This document shows, piece after piece, positions 46,526 through 54,507 of a stretch of 64,000 nt of DNA. Within the stretch, counting starts at the first letter, position 1. Every line of letters starts with the position of its first letter. The position numbers and the translations under genes were made by a program. The notes under the pieces were generated by a model. The model was not told the origin of the DNA and did no database searches. It saw nothing but the letters and a program-made list of their open reading frames with translations. Source of the stretch: Hyunsoonleella jejuensis (GTDB taxonomy: Bacteria > Bacteroidota > Bacteroidia > Flavobacteriales > Flavobacteriaceae); NCBI RefSeq assembly GCF_900111025.1, contig NZ_FOFN01000002.1:248001-312000 (forward strand), given 5' to 3'.

Positions 46526-47698
46526 TTGTTTCCCGATTTTAATATTCGTAGTACTCCGCTTTTAATCCTTGTTATTCAGGGCTTAGTATTTGCGATTCTA
46601 CTTCTTATTAAGTTTAAAAGGAAAGGCAACCTATCTGATTTGTTCTTAGGCTTGATATTACTCTTAACATGCTACAGTCAAACATGCTATACAGTAGGTT
46701 TTATGGGGTGGTATAATGAGTTTAGAACAACCAAAATAAATTACTTTTTATATAATGTAGCTATTGCTTTGGGGCCATTAATTTACCTCTACGTAAAATC
46801 CGTAACCAAATCAAACTTTAGGTTTAAAAAGGTGTATTGGTGGCATTTCGCTTTTGTATTTACATTTATAGCTTATAGGCTAATCATTTTCAGCTATGAT
46901 GCCCTACAACCGGGTTTTAATGAAACGCAAAATGGTATATTAAAAATCGCTATTGATGAAGCTATTGTACAACCCGTAATGGGATTTATAGAATTTCCTT
47001 TTATGCTATTATATCTGGCATTCACTTTACAGTTATTTTATAATTACAGAAAAAGAATTAAGCAATATTTTTCTAACACCTACAAGCTAGAACTTAATTG
47101 GATACTAAGCTTTTTGATTTTATTCAGCTTATTGTTTTTATATGACACACTACAAACTGTTATTGGTGCATTTGTTACAGACCTAAATTACGAACAGCGA
47201 TGGTGGCTTAATCTGCTTAGCGCTTTAGTTACACTTTATATTGGCATCAAAGGTTATTTTACTGATACCACAAAATTAAATAAACTCAACTTTACATTTT
47301 CTCCTAGTCTAGAGGCGATACCTCAAGTTTCGTATACTAAAACAGACAAATCTATTTCAGAAAAAGATATTACAGCTATAAAATCTTTGATGGAAGACAA
47401 CAAAGTTTACTTAAATCCTGAATTAAACTTATCAGATTTAGCAGAACAAGCCAATATGTCTCGCGGGCAACTCTCTGAAGTTATAAACTCTGGATTCAAT
47501 AAGAACTTTAACGATTTTGTAAACATGTATCGTGTTAATGCATTCAAGGCAATGATAAAAGAAGATAAACATAAACAATTGTCTTTATTGGGTATCGCCC
47601 AAGAATGTGGCTTTAATAGCAAAGCGACTTTTAACCGTGTATTTAAAAAACTAACCAACCACTCACCTACCGAATACCTAAAGTCTACAACAACTTAA
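46526..47698 (+). CDS. AraC family transcriptional regulator with N-terminal membrane domain
   Basis: A 390-residue protein. Residues 1 to about 240 contain roughly seven transmembrane helices; residues 285-388 are an AraC-type double helix-turn-helix (NLSDLAEQANMSRGQLSEVIN and LSLLGIAQECGFNSKATFNRVFKK). It would sense a membrane or extracellular signal and act on nearby promoters. The start codon is TTG at 46526: an in-frame TAG lies at 46520 and the next ATG is about 50 residues inside the membrane domain. It precedes the DoxX/DUF2807 cluster by 97 bases, its likely target. Confidence 0.85.
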   Translation: MFPDFNIRSTPLLILVIQGLVFAILLLIKFKRKGNLSDLFLGLILLLTCYSQTCYTVGFMGWYNEFRTTKINYFLYNVAIALGPLIYLYVKSVTKSNFRFKKVYWWHFAFVFTFIAYRLIIFSYDALQPGFNETQNGILKIAIDEAIVQPVMGFIEFPFMLLYLAFTLQLFYNYRKRIKQYFSNTYKLELNWILSFLILFSLLFLYDTLQTVIGAFVTDLNYEQRWWLNLLSALVTLYIGIKGYFTDTTKLNKLNFTFSPSLEAIPQVSYTKTDKSISEKDITAIKSLMEDNKVYLNPELNLSDLAEQANMSRGQLSEVINSGFNKNFNDFVNMYRVNAFKAMIKEDKHKQLSLLGIAQECGFNSKATFNRVFKKLTNHSPTEYLKSTTT

Positions 47699-47712
47699 GA
47701 CGTCTCAAATCG

Positions 47713-47741
47713 TATTTTAAGTCCTCCTAATACTATTTAAG
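47713..47741 (+). promoter_or_regulatory. Candidate AraC operator upstream of the doxX-led cluster
   Basis: Direct repeats TATTTTAAG (47713-47721) and TATTTAAG (47734-47741) start 21 bases apart, two helical turns, as expected for AraC-family sites. The second is part of the 14-base word shared with 46492-46505. A CAAATTTG partial -7 box follows near 47768. Confidence 0.35.
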
Positions 47742-47795
47742 CCGTTCAATACATCTGAATGTTTCAAATTTGCTCTGTCGAACAAAAAACGAAAC

Positions 47796-48290
47796 ATGAT
47801 GAAAATTCTAAAATTATTAATTACACCTAATACCCAGACGCACTGGCTTGCAGATCTAGCTTTTGGAACTATTAGGTTTATCTGCGGAATACTTTTGGCT
47901 ATAGATTTCGGTGCCTCAAAGTTTGGAATGCCTTGGACACCAAGCCACAGGAACTTAAATTTGTTTGAAGTCACTGCATGGTTTCCTGAAGATGTTGCTT
48001 CCTATGGAGGTGTTTTTGCCATTGCCCCAATATTTTTCGCATGGATGGGTGCTTTTAGTGAAGCCGTTGGAGGTATTTTTTTTGCACTAGGTTTAAACAC
48101 TAGAATTTCAGCATTTCTTATAATGTGTACAATGCTTGTCGCCATTTTTATGCAAAAATGGGGAAATGGCACTTGGCATATGCTACCTGCAATGGGTTTT
48201 CTATGGGTATCTATTTATAACCTTTACTTAGGTTCTGGACGCTTCGGAATCGATTATTTAATCAATAAAAACTTAAAAAAAACATCATGA
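47796..48290 (+). CDS. DoxX family membrane protein
   Basis: A 164-residue inner-membrane protein with four hydrophobic segments of the DoxX type (FGTIRFICGILLAIDFGASKF, FAIAPIFFAWMGAFSEAVGGIFFALG). Family members are linked to redox or quinone-related functions, but none is certain here. It is the first gene of a tight four-gene cluster (overlap of 4 bases with the next gene) downstream of the AraC regulator. An immediate second ATG (MMK) is an alternative start. Confidence 0.82.
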   Translation: MMKILKLLITPNTQTHWLADLAFGTIRFICGILLAIDFGASKFGMPWTPSHRNLNLFEVTAWFPEDVASYGGVFAIAPIFFAWMGAFSEAVGGIFFALGLNTRISAFLIMCTMLVAIFMQKWGNGTWHMLPAMGFLWVSIYNLYLGSGRFGIDYLINKNLKKTS

Positions 48291-48778
48291 AAACTTATTT
48301 AACAATACTAACAATACTTCTAATTATAGGAGTAAATTTTGGACAAGCAAAAATTTCTATATCTGATTTTAAAATGCTGAATAACACCTCTTGGGAGGGC
48401 AAATTAACCTATAAAAATTATAGCGATAGTAAGTTAGTATCCATTCCAACTACAATGCAGATTCAAGTAGCTGATAACGCATTAGTCCAAAAATTGCAAT
48501 ATACCTACGAACCTGAAGAAAATATAACTTCAAAAACTAAGATAAAGAAAAAAGGAGCTTACTTAGGAAAACAAAAAGTGATTGAAAAAATAGCAAATAA
48601 GGATGGCATATTAAAAATCGTCACCATGGCAAAAGGTAAAGATGCCAACAAAGAAGCAACCCTATACTTCACTTATGAAATTACTTCGAACACGTTCAAA
48701 ACCATTAAGGAAGTTCAGTTTGATGGCACTAACGAACGCATTGTTCGAAATACCTATAGTTACACAAAAATTAATTAA
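48287..48778 (+). CDS. Secreted protein of unknown function in the DoxX cluster
   Basis: A 163-residue protein with a signal peptide (1-20, ILTILLIIGVNFGQA). The mature part is beta-rich (NTSWEGKLTYKNYSDSKLVSIPTTMQIQVADNA), with Lys-rich turns, and lacks known motifs; it looks like a small lipocalin-type barrel. Its start overlaps the doxX stop by 4 bases, so expression is coupled. It ends 10 bases before a lipoprotein gene. Confidence 0.7.
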   Translation: MKTYLTILTILLIIGVNFGQAKISISDFKMLNNTSWEGKLTYKNYSDSKLVSIPTTMQIQVADNALVQKLQYTYEPEENITSKTKIKKKGAYLGKQKVIEKIANKDGILKIVTMAKGKDANKEATLYFTYEITSNTFKTIKEVQFDGTNERIVRNTYSYTKIN

Positions 48779-48788
48779 AACTTAAAAA

Positions 48789-49178
48789 ATGAAAACAATT
48801 ATTCATATCGTAATACTAATTTTCCTTCTTATGTTGACTGGCTGCGTTCAAGAGACCCATACAAAAACCATAAAGTTTAAGTTGGACATGCGGCAGGTAA
48901 AATCTAGCGCTGATGTTGGTGTAAGAGGTACAACAAAACCTTTGTCTTGGGGAAAAACCTTCTACTTAACAGATACTGATAATGATAGTATTTATGAAGG
49001 CATAATAGAACTAAATTCTGCGAACTTTGGCATAGAATTTAAGTTCGTAAATCAGAATGACCAGTTTGAGCTTCAAGACCAAAACAATCGTACCATAAAA
49101 TTTGAGTACAAACCCGAAACCATGCTCTACGAGGCGGTATTTAACAATCCATACGGTAAAACATCACTATTAAAATAA
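48789..49178 (+). CDS. Small lipoprotein with starch-binding-like beta-sandwich domain
   Basis: A 129-residue protein. The signal sequence ends in the lipobox LTGC (Cys19), so it is an envelope lipoprotein. The mature part (KTIKFKLDMRQVKSSADVGV, then VRGTTKPLSWGKTFYLTDTDNDSIYEGII) resembles the short CBM20-like domain found before serine hydrolases in Bacteroidota, here without any enzyme attached. It may be a free-standing carbohydrate- or protein-binding domain. It is embedded in the DoxX cluster with spacers of 10 and 5 bases. Confidence 0.65.
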   Translation: MKTIIHIVILIFLLMLTGCVQETHTKTIKFKLDMRQVKSSADVGVRGTTKPLSWGKTFYLTDTDNDSIYEGIIELNSANFGIEFKFVNQNDQFELQDQNNRTIKFEYKPETMLYEAVFNNPYGKTSLLK

Positions 49179-49183
49179 AAATT

Positions 49184-50065
49184 ATGAAAAAAATTGCTCT
49201 GATGCTAATACTTGTTGCAGCAACAGGATTAGCCCAAATTAAAGGAAATGGAACTATTGAAACCAAAATATTTCCATTGGAAAATGTAAAGCAAATTAAA
49301 ATAAATCTTTACGCCAACGTTACCATAGACGCAAAGGCAAACGAGGAATTAACCATTGCAACCGATGAAAATTTATTTGATTTAATTGATAAGGAAGTTG
49401 TAAATGGTGTCTTGTATTTAAATCAAAAAAAATGGATTTCGCCATCTAAAAAACCAATAATTACAATCGGGGCGCCTTATTTATATCGTGTAGAACAAGG
49501 CACACATGATACCACAAAAATTATAAATGTGGATAATGAGGAACTCCGTGTTATTGCTCCCGTAGGCAAGGTGTTTATTGAAGGGAAAACTAAAGAATTA
49601 CGTTTAGGCTCTGAACTTTCCACTATTGATGCTTCTAAAATAAAAGCAGAAAAGGCATTTATAAACCTTTGGAGCCGTGGTACCGTAACAGTAAATGCCA
49701 CCGAACACGTTTGGGCAAAAGTCTCAAATAGCGGTAAACTTATTTTAGTTAATGAGCCAAAGTCCAGAAACATTAAAACAGATAAAAATGATTATAATAC
49801 TGAGATAGCATCTGAAACAGCTCTCCCTAGGTTCATTAAGTTTAAAATTAGAAACAATAGCTTGAATCGCCATAACTTCTTTGTTGTAGGTCCAAAACCT
49901 AATGGAACTAAATTTGGTTACGGATTTCCTTTAATGCCACGAGCTCTTAGAAAAGAAAACTGGACTACTGGCACAAAAGTTTATAAAGTGAATAAACTAG
50001 GCTTTAGAAAGTTATTGGTAACCATTAGTGCAGACGATGAAAATAAAATAGTAGACCTTTTCTAA
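49184..50065 (+). CDS. DUF2807 (head GIN) domain-containing secreted protein
   Basis: A 293-residue exported protein with signal peptide 1-17 (LMLILVAATGLAQ). Residues 25-210 are a right-handed beta-helix of the putative auto-transporter adhesin head (GIN) type: FPLENVKQIKINLYANVTID and later rungs VNATEHVWAKVSNSGKLILVNE. The last 70 residues (NSLNRHNFFVVGPKPNG to DLF) are not part of that domain and I do not recognise them. It closes the AraC-controlled cluster, 5 bases after the lipoprotein gene. Confidence 0.75.
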   Translation: MKKIALMLILVAATGLAQIKGNGTIETKIFPLENVKQIKINLYANVTIDAKANEELTIATDENLFDLIDKEVVNGVLYLNQKKWISPSKKPIITIGAPYLYRVEQGTHDTTKIINVDNEELRVIAPVGKVFIEGKTKELRLGSELSTIDASKIKAEKAFINLWSRGTVTVNATEHVWAKVSNSGKLILVNEPKSRNIKTDKNDYNTEIASETALPRFIKFKIRNNSLNRHNFFVVGPKPNGTKFGYGFPLMPRALRKENWTTGTKVYKVNKLGFRKLLVTISADDENKIVDLF

Positions 50066-50144
50066 TAAAAGGTAGTTATACATTAAATATATAATGCCAT
50101 TCTGAATATTGTTTAATCTAATAATATATTCAGAATGGCTTTGC

Positions 50145-50175
50145 TTTGTGATATAAATTGGTCTGTTTATCTTTA
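50145..50175 (+). promoter_or_regulatory. Bacteroidota promoter for the small gene at 50195
   Basis: -33 TTTG (50145-50148) and -7 TATCTTTA (50168-50175, one mismatch to TAnnTTTG), separated by 19 bases, 20 bases before the ATG. Confidence 0.5.
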
Positions 50176-50194
50176 GCACAAATCAAAAACAGAA

Positions 50195-50668
50195 ATGAAA
50201 GCCGTAAATCTCCCTGAAATAAAAAAAGAGTTAAACATGCTTTCAAGTGATGAATTGCAGCAACTCTGCCTACGTTTGGCGCGTTTTAAAAAAGAGAATA
50301 AAGAGTTATTGACGTATTTGCTTTTTGAATCGCATAATGAAAGTGGATACATTGCTACTGTAAAAATATTTATGGATGAAGAGTTTGAATTGATAAATAC
50401 CAACAACTTTTATTACATCAAAAAAAGTATTCGTAAGATCTTACGAAACGTAAAAAAGTTTATCCGCTACTCACAACAGAAAGAAACTGAGGTTGAACTC
50501 CTACTCTATTTTTGTGGAAAACTTAAAGATTTTACACCAAGTATAAAACGTAGCACGCAATTGGTGAACATGTATGAAAGACAACTTTTACTAGCTAAAA
50601 AAACCATAGCCAAACTCCATGAAGATTTACAGTATGATTATAACTTGATGTTGGAGGATATGGAATAA
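50195..50668 (+). CDS. Conserved hypothetical helical protein
   Basis: A 157-residue cytoplasmic protein, not recognised by function. It is almost wholly helical and charged, beginning VNLPEIKKELNMLSSDELQQLCLRLARFKKENKELLTY and ending in an acidic tail. The repeated KKSIRKILRNVKKF helix is strongly basic, so a nucleic-acid or ribosome contact is possible but not shown. It has its own promoter and a 95-base spacer to the next gene, which also has its own promoter box. Confidence 0.65.
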   Translation: MKAVNLPEIKKELNMLSSDELQQLCLRLARFKKENKELLTYLLFESHNESGYIATVKIFMDEEFELINTNNFYYIKKSIRKILRNVKKFIRYSQQKETEVELLLYFCGKLKDFTPSIKRSTQLVNMYERQLLLAKKTIAKLHEDLQYDYNLMLEDME

Positions 50669-50737
50669 TTAAGACATAATAAAAGTTAAATATTCTCAAA
50701 TTAACATTAAATATTTCCGCCTTTTACTTTACGGAGT

Positions 50738-50745
50738 TATATTTG
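50738..50745 (+). promoter_or_regulatory. Bacteroidota -7 box upstream of the VTT-like gene
   Basis: TATATTTG is an exact TAnnTTTG match, 18 bases before the ATG at 50764, giving a very short leader. Confidence 0.5.
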
Positions 50746-50763
50746 TTGTCCCCATAAAGGACA

Positions 50764-51381
50764 ATGAAGCAAAAACCTAAAGTTAAATCTGAAAAGTCGC
50801 GTTTGCAACTATTGCATCAGTACTACTCGTATACGGGTTTTTACGCTTTTGTATGGCAAGCTATAAAAAAGGCTTTACCATATATTATTGGAGCAATAGC
50901 CATAATTTATATAGTAAACCACTTTTTTAATATTAATGAAGCCTTAATTAAATTAACTGAAATACTTCCATCTCATGGCGTATTAAGTTTCTTTTTTGTT
51001 TCTGAAACACTTTTAGGACTAATCCCTCCAGAGATATTTATTGCTTGGTCTGGTAAAATGCCCAACCCTTGGGGTTATTTAAGTATTCTTGCTGTATTAT
51101 CATATACTGCCGGTCTATTGGCATATCACTTAGGGAAGATGATTACTAAAATCCCTTCTGTTCACAACTATTTAGAAGTTAAAATGAAAAAGCAGTTAAA
51201 AAACTCGAGAAAATGGGGCGGTTTTCTAATAATAGTTGGTGCACTTTTACCACTTCCTTTTTCAATTTCCTGCATCGCTGCTGGCATCATCAAGTTCCCT
51301 TTTAAAATTGTTGCATTATTTGGGGCTTTACGATTGTTGCGATTTGTGATTTACGGATTGGTTATTTTCAATGTGTTGTGA
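50764..51381 (+). CDS. Polytopic membrane protein, DedA/VTT-like
   Basis: A 205-residue inner-membrane protein with five or six hydrophobic segments. The segment LLGLIPPEIFIAWSGKMPNPWGYLSILAVLSYTAGLLAYHLGK resembles the re-entrant E...PP loop and following helix of VTT (SNARE-associated/DedA) proteins, and GGFLIIVGALLPLPFSISCIAAGI resembles the second re-entrant loop. Members of that family act as lipid scramblases or flippases. The N-terminal 20 residues are basic and cytoplasmic. The assignment rests on these two loops only. A terminator follows. Confidence 0.65.
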   Translation: MKQKPKVKSEKSRLQLLHQYYSYTGFYAFVWQAIKKALPYIIGAIAIIYIVNHFFNINEALIKLTEILPSHGVLSFFFVSETLLGLIPPEIFIAWSGKMPNPWGYLSILAVLSYTAGLLAYHLGKMITKIPSVHNYLEVKMKKQLKNSRKWGGFLIIVGALLPLPFSISCIAAGIIKFPFKIVALFGALRLLRFVIYGLVIFNVL

Positions 51382-51424
51382 TTACAGTTTCTCACAGTAG
51401 ATTTTTAATGGAACTATAGCACAT

Positions 51425-51456
51425 AAAAAAACCAGAACATAAATTCTGGTTTTTCA
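51425..51456. terminator. Bidirectional intrinsic terminator
   Basis: Arms AAAAACCAGAA (51427-51437) and TTCTGGTTTTT (51444-51454), loop CATAAA, between the convergent VTT-like gene and the gene at 51478-51858. Confidence 0.85.
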
Positions 51457-51477
51457 TGAATTAGTTTAGTTATAGTA

Positions 51478-51858
51478 TTAGAGCCATTCTCTAAAATAGT
51501 CCATCATTTCCTCCTTTAAGTCATAATGCAGTTTAATATAAGTTCGCATATCATCTTTTAAGGTGTGCTGTTCGTTTTGTAAACGTCCATCAATATTCTC
51601 GTTATAATCAGCTTTATTAATATTTGCCATTTTATTTCTGCAGCGATGCATTAGTTTTGAAATGGCATTCTTTTCAATCATTACTCTATTTTGAAAATTT
51701 TCAAGAGGTACCGTAGCTCGTTTTCCAAACTCGCGCCCTGCAATTTCCTCTAGTTTTTCTTCAAAGGTTTCCATTTCATTAAAATGAAAACGTAACTCTC
51801 TTTTCCAGGTTTCTAAATTAAATCTTAGATCACTTAAATAATTTGCTTTAGTTATCAT
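51478..51858 (-). CDS. Uncharacterised helical protein next to the EF-G paralogue
   Basis: A 126-residue, highly charged, probably coiled-coil cytoplasmic protein (LRFNLETWKRELRFHFNEMETFEEKLEEIAGREF). It has no recognised domain. It starts 19 bases after the end of the EF-G-like gene on the same strand and is probably co-transcribed with it, which suggests a ribosome- or stress-related role, but only by position. Confidence 0.65.
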   Translation of the reverse strand: MITKANYLSDLRFNLETWKRELRFHFNEMETFEEKLEEIAGREFGKRATVPLENFQNRVMIEKNAISKLMHRCRNKMANINKADYNENIDGRLQNEQHTLKDDMRTYIKLHYDLKEEMMDYFREWL

Positions 51859-51877
51859 GGTTATTATTCTTTATAAA

Positions 51878-53986
51878 TTATACTTCTTCCTTTACTAATT
51901 GATTCTGAATGTTATTAGGTACTGGTTGGTACGACGAAAATTTAGAACTAAATGTAGCTTTTCCCTGCGTTAAAGACCGTAAATCGGTTGAATAGCCGAA
52001 CAACTCAGCTGCTGGAATAGTACATTTAAGTATCTGATAATTGTTTGCAGTATCAAAACCCTGAATAATGGAACGCCTTGATTGTAAGTCGGTCATCACA
52101 TTACCTACCATATCTTCCGGAACTTTAACCGTTAATTCATTTGTGGGTTCTAACAATTTAGGATTTGCATTTAGGAATGCTTCCTTAAAAGCATGTGCTC
52201 CAGCAATTTTAAAGGATATATCGTTAGAGTCCACCGAGTGCATTTTACCATCATAAACCATAACTCGCACATCTCTAATATAAGATCCCGTAAGAGGCCC
52301 TTCTTCCATAACTTCTAAAACACCTTTCATTACGGAGGGTAAATAGCGTAAATCTATTACACCTCCAACTATACAATTATAAAACACCAATTTACCGCCC
52401 CAAGGTAAATCTACCTCTTCTTTTCCTCTAATATTGAAACCTTCAGGCTCTGGAATACCTTCATACCATGGTTCTATTTTTAAATGTACCTGAGCAAACT
52501 GTCCCGAACCACCAGACTGTTTCTTATGACGATAATTAGCAGTGGAGGACCGTTGAATAGTTTCCCTATATTTAATCTTTGGTTTCTTATAGGTGACTGT
52601 AATATTGTAATGATGTTTTAAACTCCAATCAATCGTTGCTAGATGCAATTCGCCTTGACATCCCAATATTTGCTCCTTAGACTCTTTAGAATACGTTATT
52701 AGTACTGTTGGATCTTGCTTATGAATACGTTTAAGCGCTTCACTTAACTTTTCATCGTCTGCTTTGTTTTCAACGCTCACAGCTTTACTAATCCTGGGTG
52801 CAGGATATAAAATAGGTTTTATGGTAATTGGAATATTGCCACTATATAGAGTGTCGTTGGTCTCGGTAACCTTAAGCTTTAGTGTAGCACCTATATCTCC
52901 AGTGGATAGTTTATTAACGGAATGTCTTGTCTTCCCATCCATAATAAATAATTGGTTAATCACTTCTTCTTCATCCGTTCTAGAGTTTGTTAACCTATCA
53001 TTGATATTCACCTCTCCTGATTTTACCTTAAAAAATGTAATTTGACCAAGATTTGCCTGGTACAATGTTTTAAATACAAACAAAGAGGTTGGTGCATCTG
53101 GTTTGGGCATTATAGATTCGCCCTCTAAACTCTGCTCAGGTTTTAAATCGGCTGCCGCAGGCGCAACATTATCAATAAATCCCATAAGTCTGCCACTTCC
53201 CATATCCTGTAATGCAGAAACACAAAATACAGGGAATAAATCATGGTTTAGCATACCAGCCTTGATACCTTGACGCATTTCATCTTCGTTGAGCGTACCT
53301 TTTTCAAAATACAATTCCATTAATGCTTCATCGTTTTCTGCAGCTTTTTCTACCAACTCATTATGTAAATATTCCGCTTTCTCCTTTTCATTATCAGGTA
53401 TTTGGATTTTTTCTGGTTTTCCGCCATCAGGTCCAAATTTGTAGCATTTCATCTTTAAGACATCGATAATACATTGAGAGCCATCAATTTTTAAAGGGTA
53501 TTGAATCTGTACAACATTATTACCAACAAGCGTTTTTATGCTATCATAAGCTTCGTCGAAATTACAATCTGCACTATCGATTTGATTTACAATAAACAAG
53601 GTTGGTTTATTGTATTTATCTATATAATTCCAGATAATTTCTGTGCCAACCTCTACTCCATGTTTTCCGTTTATCACGGTAGCTATTGTATCTCCCACTC
53701 TTATAGATGAAATAATCTCTCCTATGAAATCGTCCAACCCTGGAGTATCAATAATATTAATTTTGTAATTCCGCCACTCTGTATGAATGGGTGTTGCGAA
53801 AACCGATGCTTGCCTTTCATGTTCTATATCATGATAATCGGCTACCGTATTATTATCCTCAATAGTACCGCGCCTGTTAATAAGTCCAGCCTCAAACAAC
53901 ATAGTTTCAGCTAATGTGGTTTTACCACTGTTGTGGGCTCCTACAAACACCACGTTTTTAATGTGTTTATGGTCAAATATTTTCAT
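51878..53986 (-). CDS. Elongation factor G-like translational GTPase (EF-G paralogue)
   Basis: A 702-residue protein with the full EF-G domain order: G domain (1 to about 270), domain II (about 300-390), then III-V with RHKKQSGGSGQFAQVHLKIEP (domain IV) and a terminal ALPL-type region. G1 is GAHNSGKTT rather than GHIDAGKTT, G3 is DTPGLDDF rather than DTPGHVDF, and G4 is NQID rather than NKMD. Replacement of the switch II His by Leu affects the residue that activates GTP hydrolysis in EF-G. It is therefore a second, divergent EF-G, not the essential one, and its role is unknown. Confidence 0.85.
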   Translation of the reverse strand: MKIFDHKHIKNVVFVGAHNSGKTTLAETMLFEAGLINRRGTIEDNNTVADYHDIEHERQASVFATPIHTEWRNYKINIIDTPGLDDFIGEIISSIRVGDTIATVINGKHGVEVGTEIIWNYIDKYNKPTLFIVNQIDSADCNFDEAYDSIKTLVGNNVVQIQYPLKIDGSQCIIDVLKMKCYKFGPDGGKPEKIQIPDNEKEKAEYLHNELVEKAAENDEALMELYFEKGTLNEDEMRQGIKAGMLNHDLFPVFCVSALQDMGSGRLMGFIDNVAPAAADLKPEQSLEGESIMPKPDAPTSLFVFKTLYQANLGQITFFKVKSGEVNINDRLTNSRTDEEEVINQLFIMDGKTRHSVNKLSTGDIGATLKLKVTETNDTLYSGNIPITIKPILYPAPRISKAVSVENKADDEKLSEALKRIHKQDPTVLITYSKESKEQILGCQGELHLATIDWSLKHHYNITVTYKKPKIKYRETIQRSSTANYRHKKQSGGSGQFAQVHLKIEPWYEGIPEPEGFNIRGKEEVDLPWGGKLVFYNCIVGGVIDLRYLPSVMKGVLEVMEEGPLTGSYIRDVRVMVYDGKMHSVDSNDISFKIAGAHAFKEAFLNANPKLLEPTNELTVKVPEDMVGNVMTDLQSRRSIIQGFDTANNYQILKCTIPAAELFGYSTDLRSLTQGKATFSSKFSSYQPVPNNIQNQLVKEEV

Positions 53987-54197
53987 TGGTTTTATATTTT
54001 AGTGTTGTTGGTAATATTTTTATTGTGTAGAACAGAAGTGTAAAACTTTAAAGATGTTATAAAGCTACATTCTATTTTTATAAAAAAACATGACTAATGT
54101 TAGCTACTTAATTTTGAAGTGATTAATCTTTATAATTAGTATTGCAATGGTTAATATAAAAATGTGTATCCATAGCTTTATTTTGGTCCATCTGCCT

Positions 54198-54205
54198 TAT
54201 TTTTG
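54198..54205 (+). promoter_or_regulatory. Bacteroidota -7 box for the DUF3817 / MscS genes
   Basis: TATTTTTG matches TAnnTTTG, 15 bases before the ATG at 54220. It would serve both overlapping genes. Confidence 0.5.
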
Positions 54206-54219
54206 CATAAATTTCATCT

Positions 54220-54507
54220 ATGTTTTCAATTATAAATATTTTCAGAATTGTAGCTTTTTTAGAAGGTGTATCTTATGTATTATTGCTTTTTATAGCTACA
54301 CCCATTAAATATGTAGCTAACGATCCACAATATGTGAAGCTTTTGGGAATGCCCCACGGATTATTGTTTGTGGCTTATTGTGCGTTAGCATTTCTTATAA
54401 AATCAGACCTCAAATGGTCTCAAAGAACATTTGGAATTGTACTTTTAGCTGCAATCATTCCATTTGGCACATTCTATATCGATAGAAAATATTTGAAAAT
54501 TGCATGA
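54220..54507 (+). CDS. DUF3817 domain-containing membrane protein
   Basis: A 95-residue inner-membrane protein with three transmembrane helices. The family signature is visible: FRIVAFLEGVSYVLLLFIATPIKY near the start, GMPHGLLFVAYCALAF in the middle and AAIIPFGTFYIDRKYL at the end. Its function is unknown throughout the family. Its stop overlaps the start of the MscS-type channel gene by 4 bases, so the two proteins are made together. Confidence 0.88.
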   Translation: MFSIINIFRIVAFLEGVSYVLLLFIATPIKYVANDPQYVKLLGMPHGLLFVAYCALAFLIKSDLKWSQRTFGIVLLAAIIPFGTFYIDRKYLKIA

